A DNA stretch of 64,000 bases from an uncultured Eubacterium sp. (GCA_949959185.1 CATLIX010000003.1:40296-104295), one strand, 5' to 3'; shown: positions 46,033-55,876, counted from the stretch's first letter. Program-made: numbers and translations. Notes: a model not told the origin generated them from the letters alone.

Positions 46033-47085
46033 ATGAACGAAATGAATAAAAAAGTGATAGACGCTATCATAAAACAGGCGGAAGCTCTGTGCCCTGATTC
46101 CCTGGCGCTGATCGGTGTGTATGGCTCGGTCATTACCGGAGATGAGTACGAAAAATCCGATCTTGATTTGATGATCCTGATCAATGACGAAAAGGGACAG
46201 GTTCTGGCTGACGGATTTATTATAGATGATGCCGATATCGGATATGACCTTTATTGTACCAACTGGGATATGCTTGAAAATGATGCGCAGTGTGACCATG
46301 CACATTTATCCAAACTGTTCGACTCGGTGATTGTCTATTGCAAGGATAAAAGTGCATTGAAAAGGCTGGATGAGATCAGAAGAAAGGCGGCAGAGCTGCT
46401 TGCATCGGATAGGCGGTATGAGAAGGCAGACCAGGCGTATAGCAATGCAAAAAAGATGCTTGCAGAGGTGTATCTTACACAATCATTGTCAAAAGCCAGA
46501 AGCTGTGCAGGGGCGGCTATTGAGTTGATAGAAAATGCTGTTATGCTGCATAACGGACGGTATTTCAGAAAAGGAACGAAAAGGGCTTTGGATGAGCTGA
46601 AGCAATTTGGACTTCCTTTTAATCTTGAAACCGGGATTCTTGCTGTCATTCAGGCAGAAACAGTGGAAAAGATACGGGCAGAGCTGACGGAAGTTTTCGT
46701 TTTGGCAGACGGGTATCTGCAGGTTCCGAAGAAAAAGGAACTCCCTTCTGCCGAAAATCTGCGTGGAACATATGAAGAAATGTATTCTAACTGGAAAAAC
46801 AAAATGACAGAAGCGGCAGGCAGAGACGATGTGTATTCTTCCTTTATGAATTTATTGTCTTTACAGTGGATGTTTTATGAGATCACAGAAAGTATAGCAG
46901 TGGATGGCTTTGAAATTATGGACAAATTTAACCCCAAAAATCTGGAGGAGAATGCGGATGTCTTCGATCAGGCTCTGAATAAGTATCTTGCAGAGTATGG
47001 AAAAGTGGGAATTTGTCCAAGGCATTTTGAGAGCATGACAGAATTTATTGAGAGTTGCAGCAAAGAAATTTCTGAAGAAATATAA
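46033..47085 (+). CDS. Nucleotidyltransferase domain protein
   Basis: The 350-residue protein has a Pol-beta-type nucleotidyltransferase N terminus with VYGSVITGDEYEKSDLDLMI (GS and DxD metal site) and a helical C-terminal part of about 200 residues. Related proteins inactivate aminoglycosides or lincosamides, but the substrate cannot be read from the sequence. AATCGGGATTT and CGGAGGG lie just before the start. Confidence 0.8.
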   Translation: MNEMNKKVIDAIIKQAEALCPDSLALIGVYGSVITGDEYEKSDLDLMILINDEKGQVLADGFIIDDADIGYDLYCTNWDMLENDAQCDHAHLSKLFDSVIVYCKDKSALKRLDEIRRKAAELLASDRRYEKADQAYSNAKKMLAEVYLTQSLSKARSCAGAAIELIENAVMLHNGRYFRKGTKRALDELKQFGLPFNLETGILAVIQAETVEKIRAELTEVFVLADGYLQVPKKKELPSAENLRGTYEEMYSNWKNKMTEAAGRDDVYSSFMNLLSLQWMFYEITESIAVDGFEIMDKFNPKNLEENADVFDQALNKYLAEYGKVGICPRHFESMTEFIESCSKEISEEI

Positions 47086-47108
47086 AGAAAAATCGAGGAG
47101 AAACAACA

Positions 47109-47633
47109 ATGGTCATTGAAACGGAAAATCTACTGTTAAGAGAATTTACTCATGAGGATTTTCCAGCATTATTTGAAATCTTTTCAGACCCGGAAACCAT
47201 GCGACACTATCCCAAATCTTTTGATGAGAAACGTACAAAGGATTGGATTGAATGGAATCTCCAAAACTACAAGGTATATGGATTTGGCCTGTGGGCTGTT
47301 GTTTTAAAAGAAACGGTTGAATTTATCGGCGACTGCGGGCTGACAATACAGGATATTGATGGGGAATCCCTGCCTGAAATAGGGTATCACATTCATAAAA
47401 ATCATTGGAGGAAAGGTTTTGGAAGTGAGGCCGCAAGCGCGGTTAGGGATTGGGCCTTTATGAATACAGAATACGATTGTCTATATTCTTACATGAAATA
47501 TACAAATATTGGTTCATATTTTACTGCCGTTGCAATCGGTATGAAGAAAGTGAAAGAATATCACGATGAAAAGAATGGGATATCATATGCATACGCCATA
47601 AAGCGTGAAGAATGGGAAAAATTAAAATGGTAA
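47109..47633 (+). CDS. GNAT acetyltransferase, RimJ/RimL type
   Basis: The 174-residue protein begins with ETENLLLREFTHEDFPAL and has GYHIHKNHWRKGFGSEAASAV, typical of the RimJ/RimL group that acetylates protein N termini or drugs. The frame is followed at once by an inverted repeat (47633-47679). Confidence 0.88.
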   Translation: MVIETENLLLREFTHEDFPALFEIFSDPETMRHYPKSFDEKRTKDWIEWNLQNYKVYGFGLWAVVLKETVEFIGDCGLTIQDIDGESLPEIGYHIHKNHWRKGFGSEAASAVRDWAFMNTEYDCLYSYMKYTNIGSYFTAVAIGMKKVKEYHDEKNGISYAYAIKREEWEKLKW

Positions 47634-47679
47634 AATTCCAGTTTGTGGGGAATTTGCCGAGAACGAGAAACTGGAATTT
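47633..47679. repeat. Inverted repeat AAATTCCAGTTT
   Basis: AAATTCCAGTTT (47633-47644) and AAACTGGAATTT (47668-47679) are perfect inverted arms around 23 bases. The left arm plus GTGGG recurs as AAATTCCTGTTTGTGGG at 49012. It may act as a terminator or mark a junction. Confidence 0.7.
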
Positions 47680-47713
47680 CTGCAAGATTTTCGCACTGCA
47701 AGGAGAAATTGTG

Positions 47714-48463
47714 ATGGCGGGATACACAAATAAGTTGAAACTTACGTTATGGGTTTCTGTCGTATATGTTTTATCGTTTATATGCTATGTACCTACATTG
47801 CTGGAACAGAACGGAATTATCATTCCCAATGGATTATTGTACTTAAAATACTTATATGTGTGTATTCCTGCTATAGCTGCTATTTTTCTGCTGATTTATG
47901 AGCAGAACATCAATGTGTACTTTACGCAAATGTTTTCAGGGAAAATAACAATCAAATATATTTTAACAGGGGTTACATGTATGGCTGTAGGTATATTTGG
48001 TTCTTGTTGCTATTCGTTCATCGTGAAAACTGACGTATTTAAAAATACATATTCGACAGTAATATCACTATTAACAAGCTGTATATACCTGCTGATAACA
48101 GCTTTTGCTGAAGAAATAGCATGGAGAGGATTTCTGCTGGAACGACTTCCTTTTAAGAACATTAAAAGTGTTCTTTTTGTCGGCGCCGTTTGGGCAGCGT
48201 GGCATTTACCAATGTGGATCATCAGAAATTCATTGGGCATGGAACAAATTGTTTGTCTTTGTATATGGACATTACTTGTTTCCGTTGTTTTGGGAATAAC
48301 CTATTATCAATGCAGAAATATATTGCTGATTGCCATTATGCACGCAGCTTTTAATATCTGTTATTTAGCGCCAATACAATATAACATTGTTGTATTAGCG
48401 ACCATAATTTTTGTTGGTACTCTATTGTATAAAAAATCAGGCAAAAAATTATTCACTTGGTAA
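47714..48463 (+). CDS. CPBP family intramembrane metalloprotease
   Basis: The 249-residue protein has about seven membrane segments and the CPBP motifs AEEIAWRGFLLERL, AVWAAWHLPMW and MHAAFN. Family members process prenylated proteins or give immunity to bacteriocins. ATG 47714 follows AGGAG; the frame upstream of it runs through the inverted repeat. Confidence 0.88.
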   Translation: MAGYTNKLKLTLWVSVVYVLSFICYVPTLLEQNGIIIPNGLLYLKYLYVCIPAIAAIFLLIYEQNINVYFTQMFSGKITIKYILTGVTCMAVGIFGSCCYSFIVKTDVFKNTYSTVISLLTSCIYLLITAFAEEIAWRGFLLERLPFKNIKSVLFVGAVWAAWHLPMWIIRNSLGMEQIVCLCIWTLLVSVVLGITYYQCRNILLIAIMHAAFNICYLAPIQYNIVVLATIIFVGTLLYKKSGKKLFTW

Positions 48464-48544
48464 CTTCCTGCTTGTCAGGGAGCTGCATATGAAAAAGAAA
48501 ATGGTGCTGATTGGAGGGCTGTATAAGGTGCAAAAAGGGCAATC

Positions 48545-48628
48545 GTGCTTTTGGATCAGGATTTCTACAAACATCTTGGCATGATAAAATCATCGGAAGT
48601 CGGCACATGGGTTAAAAATAGCAAATAA
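48545..48628 (+). pseudogene. C-terminal fragment of a lost gene
   Basis: A 27-codon stretch reads VLLDQDFYKHLGMIKSSEVG and ends in a stop. It looks like the tail of a protein but has no start or upstream part in frame. The parent family is not recognised. Confidence 0.35.
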
Positions 48629-48673
48629 AACGCACTCGTGGAGAAATCGGGATTTGGAGGATAGCAAGAAATA

Positions 48674-48990
48674 ATGAAGGATAAAAAGCAAGCAAAAAAT
48701 TGATGGTGTTACCGCTTATACTGGGAATTTCCTCTTTTTGCACGTTTGCGCTTTATTATTACAGTGCAAACCATGCACCCTACTCATATATCGACGTTAT
48801 ATGTGTAGGACCGATATTCTCCTTTATTGGCGTGATTGTTTCCATTGTTACGAGGAGAAGCAGAAAACTGTATCCCATGTTATGGACAAGTGGACTTATT
48901 GTCTGCTTATTAAGCCTTATAATTTGTGTTCTGCTTATTATATTATTGATAGCAATTATGGCGGCGGCGTTTAATGAAAATTGGCTTTGA
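48674..48990 (+). pseudogene. Small membrane protein, frameshifted in an A6 run
   Basis: GGAGG lies 18 bases before ATG 48674, which begins MKDKKQAKN and then hits a stop. With one more A in the run at 48694-48699 the frame would read on as KKLMVLPLILGISSFCTF into a 96-residue frame (48700-48990) with three membrane segments and VTRRSRKLYPML. It is either a pseudogene, a slippage-controlled gene, or a sequencing error. An internal TTG or ATG start at 48700/48703 has no good binding site. Confidence 0.55.
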
Positions 48991-49045
48991 CGAAGTCATG
49001 AGATTACAATGTAAATTCCTGTTTGTGGGACAAAGGAGAAGTTCA

Positions 49046-49129
49046 ATGAAGGATTTAAAAGAATTAGGGAAACTGATGAAAGAGCACCCTAATTTTGCAT
49101 TTTATATCGTAATGCAGATCGAAGGATAA
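49046..49129 (+). CDS. 27-residue small ORF
   Basis: AAAGGAG stands seven bases before the ATG. The peptide starts MKDLKELGKLMKEHPNF. It ends 14 bases before the GNAT-YoaP gene, so it could be a leader or the remains of a larger gene. Confidence 0.35.
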   Translation: MKDLKELGKLMKEHPNFAFYIVMQIEG

Positions 49130-49143
49130 GGAGGCAATAGAAT

Positions 49144-49899
49144 ATGGAACTTGTAAAACTGACACACGAAAATATTGAAAAGGAGCACATCTGCTGTGCA
49201 ATCTCCAATAACAAGGATATCCAGGTTATGTCCAAAAAGAACTGGCTGAAAGACAGGCTGGACGAGGGGCTTGTATTCCTAAAAGGCAACGTCCGGGGAA
49301 AATGTTTCATTGAGTATATCCCCACGGAATACGCATGGGCGCCCATCGAGGCGGCGGGCTATATGTACATTGACTGCCTGTGGGTATCCGGGCAGTTTAA
49401 AGGACATGGATACTCGAACCTATTGTTGGATGCATGTATCAAGGACGGCAAAGAGAAAGGAAAAAAGGGGCTTGTGATCCTGTCCTCCAGGAAAAAGATG
49501 GGATTCCTCTCTGACCCGAAATACATGGGCTATAAGGGCTTTCAGACAGCGGATACGGCAGAGCCTTATTTTGAGCTGATGTACCTGCCCTTTGAAGGGG
49601 GCGCACCTCTTCCACGCTTCCGGGACAGCGTGGGCAGACAGGAAGATATGCCGGAAGGATTTGTGCTGTATTACACAAACCAATGCCCTTTTACGGCAAA
49701 GTATGTACCGCTGCTGGAGGAGATGGCAAAGGCCAGGAACGCAGTGTTTCAGTCCGTACATATCCAGACCAGAGAGGATGCGCAGAATGCCCCTTCGCCC
49801 TTTACCACCTTTTCCCTTTTCTATGACGGACAGCTCGTGACACATGAAATCTTGTCGGAGAAGAAATTTGCTAAAATCTTAGCAGATAAAGGAGTGTGA
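49144..49899 (+). CDS. GNAT acetyltransferase fused to YoaP-like domain
   Basis: The 251-residue protein has a GNAT domain (about 1-150: IDCLWVSGQFKGHGYSNLLL) and a C-terminal YoaP-like thioredoxin-fold domain (about 170-251) with GFVLYYTNQCPFTAKYV. Such fusions are common in Firmicutes but poorly understood. It starts after AAGGAGG. Confidence 0.85.
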   Translation: MELVKLTHENIEKEHICCAISNNKDIQVMSKKNWLKDRLDEGLVFLKGNVRGKCFIEYIPTEYAWAPIEAAGYMYIDCLWVSGQFKGHGYSNLLLDACIKDGKEKGKKGLVILSSRKKMGFLSDPKYMGYKGFQTADTAEPYFELMYLPFEGGAPLPRFRDSVGRQEDMPEGFVLYYTNQCPFTAKYVPLLEEMAKARNAVFQSVHIQTREDAQNAPSPFTTFSLFYDGQLVTHEILSEKKFAKILADKGV

Positions 49900-49902
49900 A
49901 AA

Positions 49903-50258
49903 ATGATTCAATTAGTCAGACCAACAGAAGCGATGAAAGAACAGGCTATAGAGTTCAGATAGGAATTTTTTGAAGGCGGCTCCCCCTGCGCGGGAAAAAG
50001 CAGTGTTGCCAGATATATGCAGACAGGGGCAAGAAAAGGGTATTCCGTTTGCAGGAAAGTCACCAGTATGAATGCGGAGCAGGTCTGGATGCGGGAACCG
50101 TTAGTCCAATGGAATTTTATTATTCTACACGGGCAGAGAATCTTGCTTCAAAGGCGCTTGCATTATCCTGTGGATTGGCGTATCAGTATTTGGAGCAGAA
50201 GACAGACCAGTGCGGCGGAAAAACTTATGAATTGGAGATTTATAAAAAGAATCTGTAA
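49903..50258 (+). pseudogene. Decayed acetyltransferase-like gene
   Basis: ATG 49903 reads MIQLVRPTEAMKEQAIEFR, a GNAT-like start, then a TAG at 49960. The same frame goes on as EFFEGGSPC. Another frame reads MEFYYSTRAENLASKALALS and QCGGKTYELEIYKKNL to a stop at 50258. The gene is broken by a stop and at least one frameshift or deletion. The 430-base gap to the next gene holds only this and a promoter. Confidence 0.55.
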
Positions 50259-50268
50259 TGTATAGGAA

Positions 50269-50297
50269 TTGAATTACGGCTGGGCCTATGCTATAAT
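50269..50297 (+). promoter_or_regulatory. Promoter of the C_GCAxxG_C_C gene
   Basis: TTGAAT and TATAAT are separated by exactly 17 bases, 36 bases before the ATG at 50333. Confidence 0.8.
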
Positions 50298-50332
50298 TCA
50301 AACGATAAATTCTTTTGGAAAAAGGTGTTTTG

Positions 50333-50752
50333 ATGAACGAATACATAACAAATCGGGTACATGATTTGTACTGGAAGGAAGATATAAATTGTGCGAGGAC
50401 AGCACTCGCCTGTTTGAGTGAATTATTTGAAATTACCATTGAGCCGCAGACAATTTGGTCTGCGGTTGGACTGCATGGCGCAGGCGGATATAGAGCGCAA
50501 TGTGGTTTGGTGGAAGGTTCGCTTATGTTCATAGGGATTTATCTTCATGGGCTGGGAAAATCAGAAGATGAAATCGTATCTGCCTGCTATAATTTTGCGT
50601 CTGCTTTTGAAAAGACATTTGAGTCATTAAGATGCCGTGAACTGCGTCCTTCGGGTTTTTCAGAAAGTGATCCGCCACATCTATGTGAAAACCTGACTTG
50701 TAATGGAATTGAGTTTGCATACCAATTTATTTTAGGGATTACAAAACAGTAA
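50333..50752 (+). CDS. C_GCAxxG_C_C family protein
   Basis: The 139-residue protein has spaced Cys residues in NCARTAL, YRAQCGLVEGSLMFIG, SACYNFA, RCREL and LCENLTC, close to the redox-active C_GCAxxG_C_C family, though the first motif is GAGGYRAQCG, not CGCA. The role is probably in electron transfer or metal binding (inferred). It ends eight bases before the convergent kinase gene. Confidence 0.7.
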   Translation: MNEYITNRVHDLYWKEDINCARTALACLSELFEITIEPQTIWSAVGLHGAGGYRAQCGLVEGSLMFIGIYLHGLGKSEDEIVSACYNFASAFEKTFESLRCRELRPSGFSESDPPHLCENLTCNGIEFAYQFILGITKQ

Positions 50753-50760
50753 ATTTTACT

Positions 50761-51972
50761 TTACGCCAATTTTACAACCAGTGTCACAAAGAAGCACCCG
50801 TTGCGAATATCCGCAAACACCTCTCCACCCATAAGTGACATCATCCGTTTGCAGATAAAAAGTCCAAGCCCGTTGCCTTGCACCTTATCTGCATTGTTTC
50901 CGCGATGAAAACTCTCAAATATCTGCGGCAGTTCTTTCGCTTTAAGCGTGCAGCCCGTATTTGATACCGTGATAAGCTCACAGCCGTCCATTTTATCACA
51001 GCTGATCTCAATTCGTCTGCCGTCCCCGTATTTGATTGCATTTTCGATCAGATTTTGAAAACATTCCGCAAGGCGGTTCGGATCGCAGGAAAGAATGCAG
51101 TCATCATATTTGCGAATCAAAAGCTCTGTTCCCGACATGGAAAGCTGGGGAGTATATCTCGCGTCTATTTTTGCAATGATAACACTGAGATACTCCTCGC
51201 CGGGTGTGACCTCAAAGCTCATAAAGTCCTCGCTTACTGCCTTTGAGAGCTCGCTGACAAAGTGCTCTATCTCATCAGCGCGGGTATTGATGCTCTCGGC
51301 AGCGGCACGCTGTTTTTCCTCGTTCTTGTATAATCCCTTTGCAAGTGCCTTTGCATTCAGCTTGATAGCCGACAAAGGTGTTTTTATGTCATGGGAAAGG
51401 GAGAGCAGCAGGAGTTTTTTATCCTTTTGCATCGTAATCTCTTTTTTGCGGCTATTTTCTATGCTCTCACGCAAGAGGTTAATCCCCCATGCGAATTTGC
51501 CGAAAAATCGGCTTTTTTCTTCGGATATCGGCACGGCAAGATTGCCCTTTGCAAGCTCCTTAGGAACATCACTCAGCCTGTCGAAAGGTGCGATGATATG
51601 TCTGCGGATATAATACAAAAGACTTGTCAACAACAGGAACAGCGCACCCAATACGCAATTTACCGCAGCAATGCCATATTGTCTGTTCTCGATGGTATAT
51701 TCAACACGATAAAGCGATTCGCCCGCTTCTATAATAAGATAATGCTCATCGGAACGGTAGATGCCATCACCTGTAAACACGCCCGTAATATGGGGGTATT
51801 TTTTAAGATCATAACTACCTGTCCCCGCTATCTCATCCGCAAGCCTCCTGGCTTCAACACGATAAATACCGTCACTATTTTCTTTTAATTCCGCGAGAAA
51901 TATGTTCAATGCCGCCGTCAGTAATAGAAATATGGTCATCACTGCGACACACAGTTTTTTGTAAGCTTTCAT
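50761..51972 (-). CDS. Sensor histidine kinase of the minus-strand ABC module
   Basis: The 403-residue kinase has a membrane segment (7-28), an outside domain to about residue 95, a second segment, HAMP, HisKA with LSLSHDIKTPLSAI and HATPase (NLIENAIKYG, GNGLGLFICKRMM). Its start overlaps the regulator stop (ATGA). It is the last gene of a four-gene operon: permease, ATPase, regulator, kinase. Confidence 0.93.
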   Translation of the reverse strand: MKAYKKLCVAVMTIFLLLTAALNIFLAELKENSDGIYRVEARRLADEIAGTGSYDLKKYPHITGVFTGDGIYRSDEHYLIIEAGESLYRVEYTIENRQYGIAAVNCVLGALFLLLTSLLYYIRRHIIAPFDRLSDVPKELAKGNLAVPISEEKSRFFGKFAWGINLLRESIENSRKKEITMQKDKKLLLLSLSHDIKTPLSAIKLNAKALAKGLYKNEEKQRAAAESINTRADEIEHFVSELSKAVSEDFMSFEVTPGEEYLSVIIAKIDARYTPQLSMSGTELLIRKYDDCILSCDPNRLAECFQNLIENAIKYGDGRRIEISCDKMDGCELITVSNTGCTLKAKELPQIFESFHRGNNADKVQGNGLGLFICKRMMSLMGGEVFADIRNGCFFVTLVVKLA

Positions 51973-52631
51973 ACAAATTTATACCCCACGCCCCAGACAG
52001 TAAGCAAACGTTTTGCATTCTTAGGGGCATCACCGAGTTTTTGGCGAATGCGGTTGATATGAACATGAAGCGTCTGCATCTCCGAAACGCTGTCGCTGCC
52101 CCAGATCGTGCCAAACAGGTACTCTTTTTTTAGAACTTTTCCTTGATTTTCAATCAAAAGCGCCAGTAAATCAAACTCTTTTGAAGGCAGTTCCACCGGC
52201 TTTCCGTCAATGACCGCCGTTTTGTCTGCAAGGTTGAGTGTCACACCATCTGCTGATAATATATCATGCTGATACCGCCGTTTAAATATACCCTTAATTT
52301 TAGCGATAAGAACATCTATATCATAGGGCTTTTCAATATAATCATCAGCACCGAGGTCATAGCCGTTGAGCTTATCTTCCCTGCCCGTCCTTGAACTGAC
52401 AATCAATATGGGAGTATCCGTGTTTTCCCGGAGTTTTGAACATACCGCAAAGCCGTTCATATCGGGAAGATTGATGTCAAGCACCACAAGCCTTGCGCCA
52501 TATCGTTCAAAAAGATGTACGGCACGTTCTCCGCTGTTCACGCTTGATACAACATATCCTTCCTCGCACAGGAAGTCGGTCAGCAAGTTCGCCAGTTCCT
52601 TATCGTCCTCTACAATCAGAATGTCAGTCAT
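51969..52631 (-). CDS. OmpR-family response regulator
   Basis: The 220-residue regulator has a receiver (ILIVEDDKEL, Asp in VLDINLPDMNG, Lys in YIEKPYD) and a winged helix ending TVWGVGYKFV. ATG 52631 starts the receiver directly; a longer frame from 52667 overlaps the ATPase end. It likely controls the permease promoter at 55877-55910. Confidence 0.94.
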   Translation of the reverse strand: MTDILIVEDDKELANLLTDFLCEEGYVVSSVNSGERAVHLFERYGARLVVLDINLPDMNGFAVCSKLRENTDTPILIVSSRTGREDKLNGYDLGADDYIEKPYDIDVLIAKIKGIFKRRYQHDILSADGVTLNLADKTAVIDGKPVELPSKEFDLLALLIENQGKVLKKEYLFGTIWGSDSVSEMQTLHVHINRIRQKLGDAPKNAKRLLTVWGVGYKFV

Positions 52632-52663
52632 AAAATCACCACCTGCAAGTATTGTTTCAAGTA

Positions 52664-53431
52664 TCACCAGCCCTGTTCTATAAGCCAGTTATTCAGTTCT
52701 CTTTCACGGCTGCAAAGTTCCTTGCCGCTGCCGTCAAAATGTCCCATTTCCTTTTCACCCATGATACCGCCGTCCATGATATACAGCACCCTGCTGCATT
52801 TGGCGGCTACCTTTGGATCATGGGTAACGCACATAACTGTAGTACCGTCACGGTTGAGGGATAACAGTTCGTTCATTACCTCATCGGAGCTTGAACGGTT
52901 GAGGGCGCCTGTCGGCTCATCGGCAAAGATTATCTTGGGATCGTTTATCATACTGCGGCAAATACAAGCCCTCTGAAGCTGTCCGCCAGACACCTCGTTG
53001 ATGTCGTTGCCGCCTATGTCATCGATGTCGAGCCTGCGCATAAGCGCTCTGCCGCGCTCATCGGTCTGCCTGCGGCTTTTTGTATTCTTTTTTGATTGTA
53101 CCGCAGGGAGGATGATGTTGTCCAGAATGGTGAGGTTTTTCAGCATATACATCTGCTGGAAGATAAATCCCATTTCATCAAGACGCAGATCGGCAAGCTC
53201 TCTTTCTCCCATTGCGGTGATATTTTTACCGCAGAATAAGACTTCCCCCGATGTGATGCCGTCCATACCGGACACAGTGTAAAGCAGGGTGGATTTGCCC
53301 GAACCGGAGGGACCCATAACTGCTGTCATTTCACCCTTGGAAACGGTGAAATTTACGTTTTTCAGAACATTGTTCTGACGTTTGTTTACTATGTAGGTTT
53401 TGCAGAGGTTCTTTACTTCTAAAATATTCAT
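52664..53431 (-). CDS. ABC transporter ATP-binding protein
   Basis: The 255-residue ATPase has Walker A GPSGSGKST, signature VSGGQLQR, Walker B IIFADEPTGALNRSS and the H-loop CVTHDP. It belongs to the MacB/BceA type and pairs with the permease gene 14 bases upstream. Confidence 0.95.
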   Translation of the reverse strand: MNILEVKNLCKTYIVNKRQNNVLKNVNFTVSKGEMTAVMGPSGSGKSTLLYTVSGMDGITSGEVLFCGKNITAMGERELADLRLDEMGFIFQQMYMLKNLTILDNIILPAVQSKKNTKSRRQTDERGRALMRRLDIDDIGGNDINEVSGGQLQRACICRSMINDPKIIFADEPTGALNRSSSDEVMNELLSLNRDGTTVMCVTHDPKVAAKCSRVLYIMDGGIMGEKEMGHFDGSGKELCSRERELNNWLIEQGW

Positions 53432-53445
53432 AATAAACTCCTTTC

Positions 53446-55833
53446 TTACTCGATACTCGCCGTATCGGAGGATTTAATTTTTTTGGTGTAAAGAGAGGTC
53501 AAAAATGCGCTGACGACTGTGGCAGCAAGAGCGATAATGGGGAATACCACGTATATCTCCACGGGGTTTTGCATATATTCTACGCCCATTTCAAGACCCA
53601 TTAGTCTGAAAACAGGGTCGAAGCAAAGCTTTGTGAGGGGCATACCCAAAAGTTCCGCAATAAGGACAGCCGCCGCTGCCGCAATAAAAAATCTTAACGT
53701 GTACTGTCCGTATATCCTGCTGTTCCTTATGCCTATGGCTTTCATAAGGGCGATCTCCGCCTGCTCCTTCGCGATAAAGGAACGCGCCATAAGCACGGTG
53801 ATAAGTGCGGCTAAAATTACCATAAGGATGGCGGACATTTTTTTCACCGAGTCTATGGCATCGCCGACTCCGGTGGTATCATTTACAGTTTCGCCTGCTG
53901 TTTTAACGCTTGAAAATTCAGGGTAAAGCTCCTTGATCTTTTCAATTCTGCGTAATACTTCCTCATCATCGGGGTCGTCGGTAAATTTTATCTGCGTACC
54001 AGGGGAGCCGCTTGATGCGATATAGTTTATATCGCAGTCGGTATGAGCCCTTACGGAAATACCCTGATTAACCATTGATTGATACAGAGCGGTTATGATG
54101 AACTCCGCCGTTTCTCCTGTTGGGTAGGACAAGGTAACGGTATCGCCTATATCTGCATCCAGCTTTTTTGCCAAAAGAGTCGTCACTGCAATTTCGCCGC
54201 TGTTTTGGGGAGGAGTCCCCTCTAAATATTCGTACATATCCATTGTTGTTCCCGTACCCTGAAGTATAGCTGCCTTGTTTTCATATTCGCTGTGTCTTAT
54301 CATCGAATAAATATAATATTCCGTCATACATTCCGCGGACATACCGTTTTTTGCAAGGGTCTGTTCCATATCCGCAAGATATTTTTTAACCTTTTCATGT
54401 CCGTCCTCAGTCATAAATTTCATAGTTTCGTCGCCGATGTCCGTAACGGCGTGGCAGTCTGCCATACCGAAATATTTCGCCAGCTTTCTGCTTTTAAGAG
54501 ACGCTGTGACATTGGAAAGCATGATCAGCAGCGACATACACAGAAAAAAGGTAAAGATAATGACAGCGTAGCGTCTGGGACTGCTTACAATATCGTTTGC
54601 GGCAAGGAAAGCCGTTGTGTTAAGCCGCGATTTTCCAAGGCTCATAACGCTCTTTTTGCGGAAGCGTTCTCCTGTCTGCCCGTTTCTTACAGCATCGACA
54701 GGGGACATCTTGCTCACCCTGCCCGTACAGCAAAGACAGAACAGGAGAATTACAGCCGCTACCAGAACCGAACAGGCAGCATTGATAAAACCGTTATTGC
54801 CGCTGTCTATTATAATAGTCTCCGAGGAATAATTTATAAGCAATTTCCCGAACGGGTAACTGAGCATCAAGCCAATGCCCGCGCCGACAGCGGAAATAGC
54901 GAAGTATTTTGTAAGGTACAATCCCCGGATTTTTATGTTCCGTATGCCTATTGCTTTCATAACACCTATCTCGCGGAATTCCTCGGAGAGGGTAAAGGCT
55001 ATGGTGAACCGCAGCACCGTAAAGGATATGATGATAAGAATCATGCTCACCGCAAGGATAAGCCCCATGATTATCATATCAAAAATATAGGCCTGCTCCA
55101 GCATCTCCGTATCGCCCGCAAAGGCAAAGTTGTCGGATATATCCGCGATCTGGGACAGGGTTTTGTCAAGGTCGGCGGTGTGTATGTATAATAATTTTCC
55201 GCCGTACATATTTTTTATCGTCTCATTGGACATATATTCGTCAAAGTCCTCGCCGTTCAGGATAAACCTTTTAATGCCCATCAATTCCGTGCCGCAGACA
55301 GCGTCCCTGAAACTGCCCGCAAAGGTGAATTCACGGCTTATGCCCTCTATTTCGACAGTAATTTTGTCACCTGCCTTAATTCCCATGTTTTTCTCTATGA
55401 AACGGGTAGCGTAAATTTCCCCTTTCGGTACGCTTTTAAGAATACTTTCGTCGTCCAGAAAATAATTTATCCCCATCTCCCTGTCGCTCTGCAAAACTAA
55501 TTTCTGACTGAGGTTGGAAGCGTTAAGCGGTTCGCCGGCACGTGTAATATTGGACTGGGACATCGAGACGAACTCCTCGATACGGAACTCGTCTATCGCG
55601 GAGGCGTTTTCAAGCGTCCCGCAGATATCCTTGTGCTCAGATTTGTTTTCGCTCATCGTGAAGTAATCGGGCACGTCCGCCATTTCAAAATAGCTGTCCA
55701 GCGCAGTCGTCACGGTGATGATGTTGCTCACGCCGGAGGACATGAACATCGACGCGAGTATAATAAATACCAGAAGTATTACGTTCATTGCCCTTTTACG
55801 TTTAAGGTCCTTTTTCAGTATTCTCCAGAACAT
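53446..55833 (-). CDS. FtsX-type ABC permease of the minus-strand module
   Basis: The 795-residue permease has eight membrane segments and two outside domains, with FtsX motifs EFREIGVMKAIGIRNIKI and EIALMKAIGIRNSRIYG. It starts MFWRILKKDLKRKRAMN, unlike the three permeases at 33-40 kb, so it is a separate lineage. It is the first gene of its operon and stands alone as permease. Confidence 0.93.
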   Translation of the reverse strand: MFWRILKKDLKRKRAMNVILLVFIILASMFMSSGVSNIITVTTALDSYFEMADVPDYFTMSENKSEHKDICGTLENASAIDEFRIEEFVSMSQSNITRAGEPLNASNLSQKLVLQSDREMGINYFLDDESILKSVPKGEIYATRFIEKNMGIKAGDKITVEIEGISREFTFAGSFRDAVCGTELMGIKRFILNGEDFDEYMSNETIKNMYGGKLLYIHTADLDKTLSQIADISDNFAFAGDTEMLEQAYIFDMIIMGLILAVSMILIIISFTVLRFTIAFTLSEEFREIGVMKAIGIRNIKIRGLYLTKYFAISAVGAGIGLMLSYPFGKLLINYSSETIIIDSGNNGFINAACSVLVAAVILLFCLCCTGRVSKMSPVDAVRNGQTGERFRKKSVMSLGKSRLNTTAFLAANDIVSSPRRYAVIIFTFFLCMSLLIMLSNVTASLKSRKLAKYFGMADCHAVTDIGDETMKFMTEDGHEKVKKYLADMEQTLAKNGMSAECMTEYYIYSMIRHSEYENKAAILQGTGTTMDMYEYLEGTPPQNSGEIAVTTLLAKKLDADIGDTVTLSYPTGETAEFIITALYQSMVNQGISVRAHTDCDINYIASSGSPGTQIKFTDDPDDEEVLRRIEKIKELYPEFSSVKTAGETVNDTTGVGDAIDSVKKMSAILMVILAALITVLMARSFIAKEQAEIALMKAIGIRNSRIYGQYTLRFFIAAAAAVLIAELLGMPLTKLCFDPVFRLMGLEMGVEYMQNPVEIYVVFPIIALAATVVSAFLTSLYTKKIKSSDTASIE

Positions 55834-55876
55834 AGTGTATTCCTCTTTTCTTGAATTTGATGTTTCTATATTCTGA

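Noticed and set aside
54292..55191. A 299-codon plus-strand frame inside the minus-strand permease
   Set aside because: The permease on the other strand has clear FtsX motifs and a matching ATPase; the plus frame has no family features or binding site.
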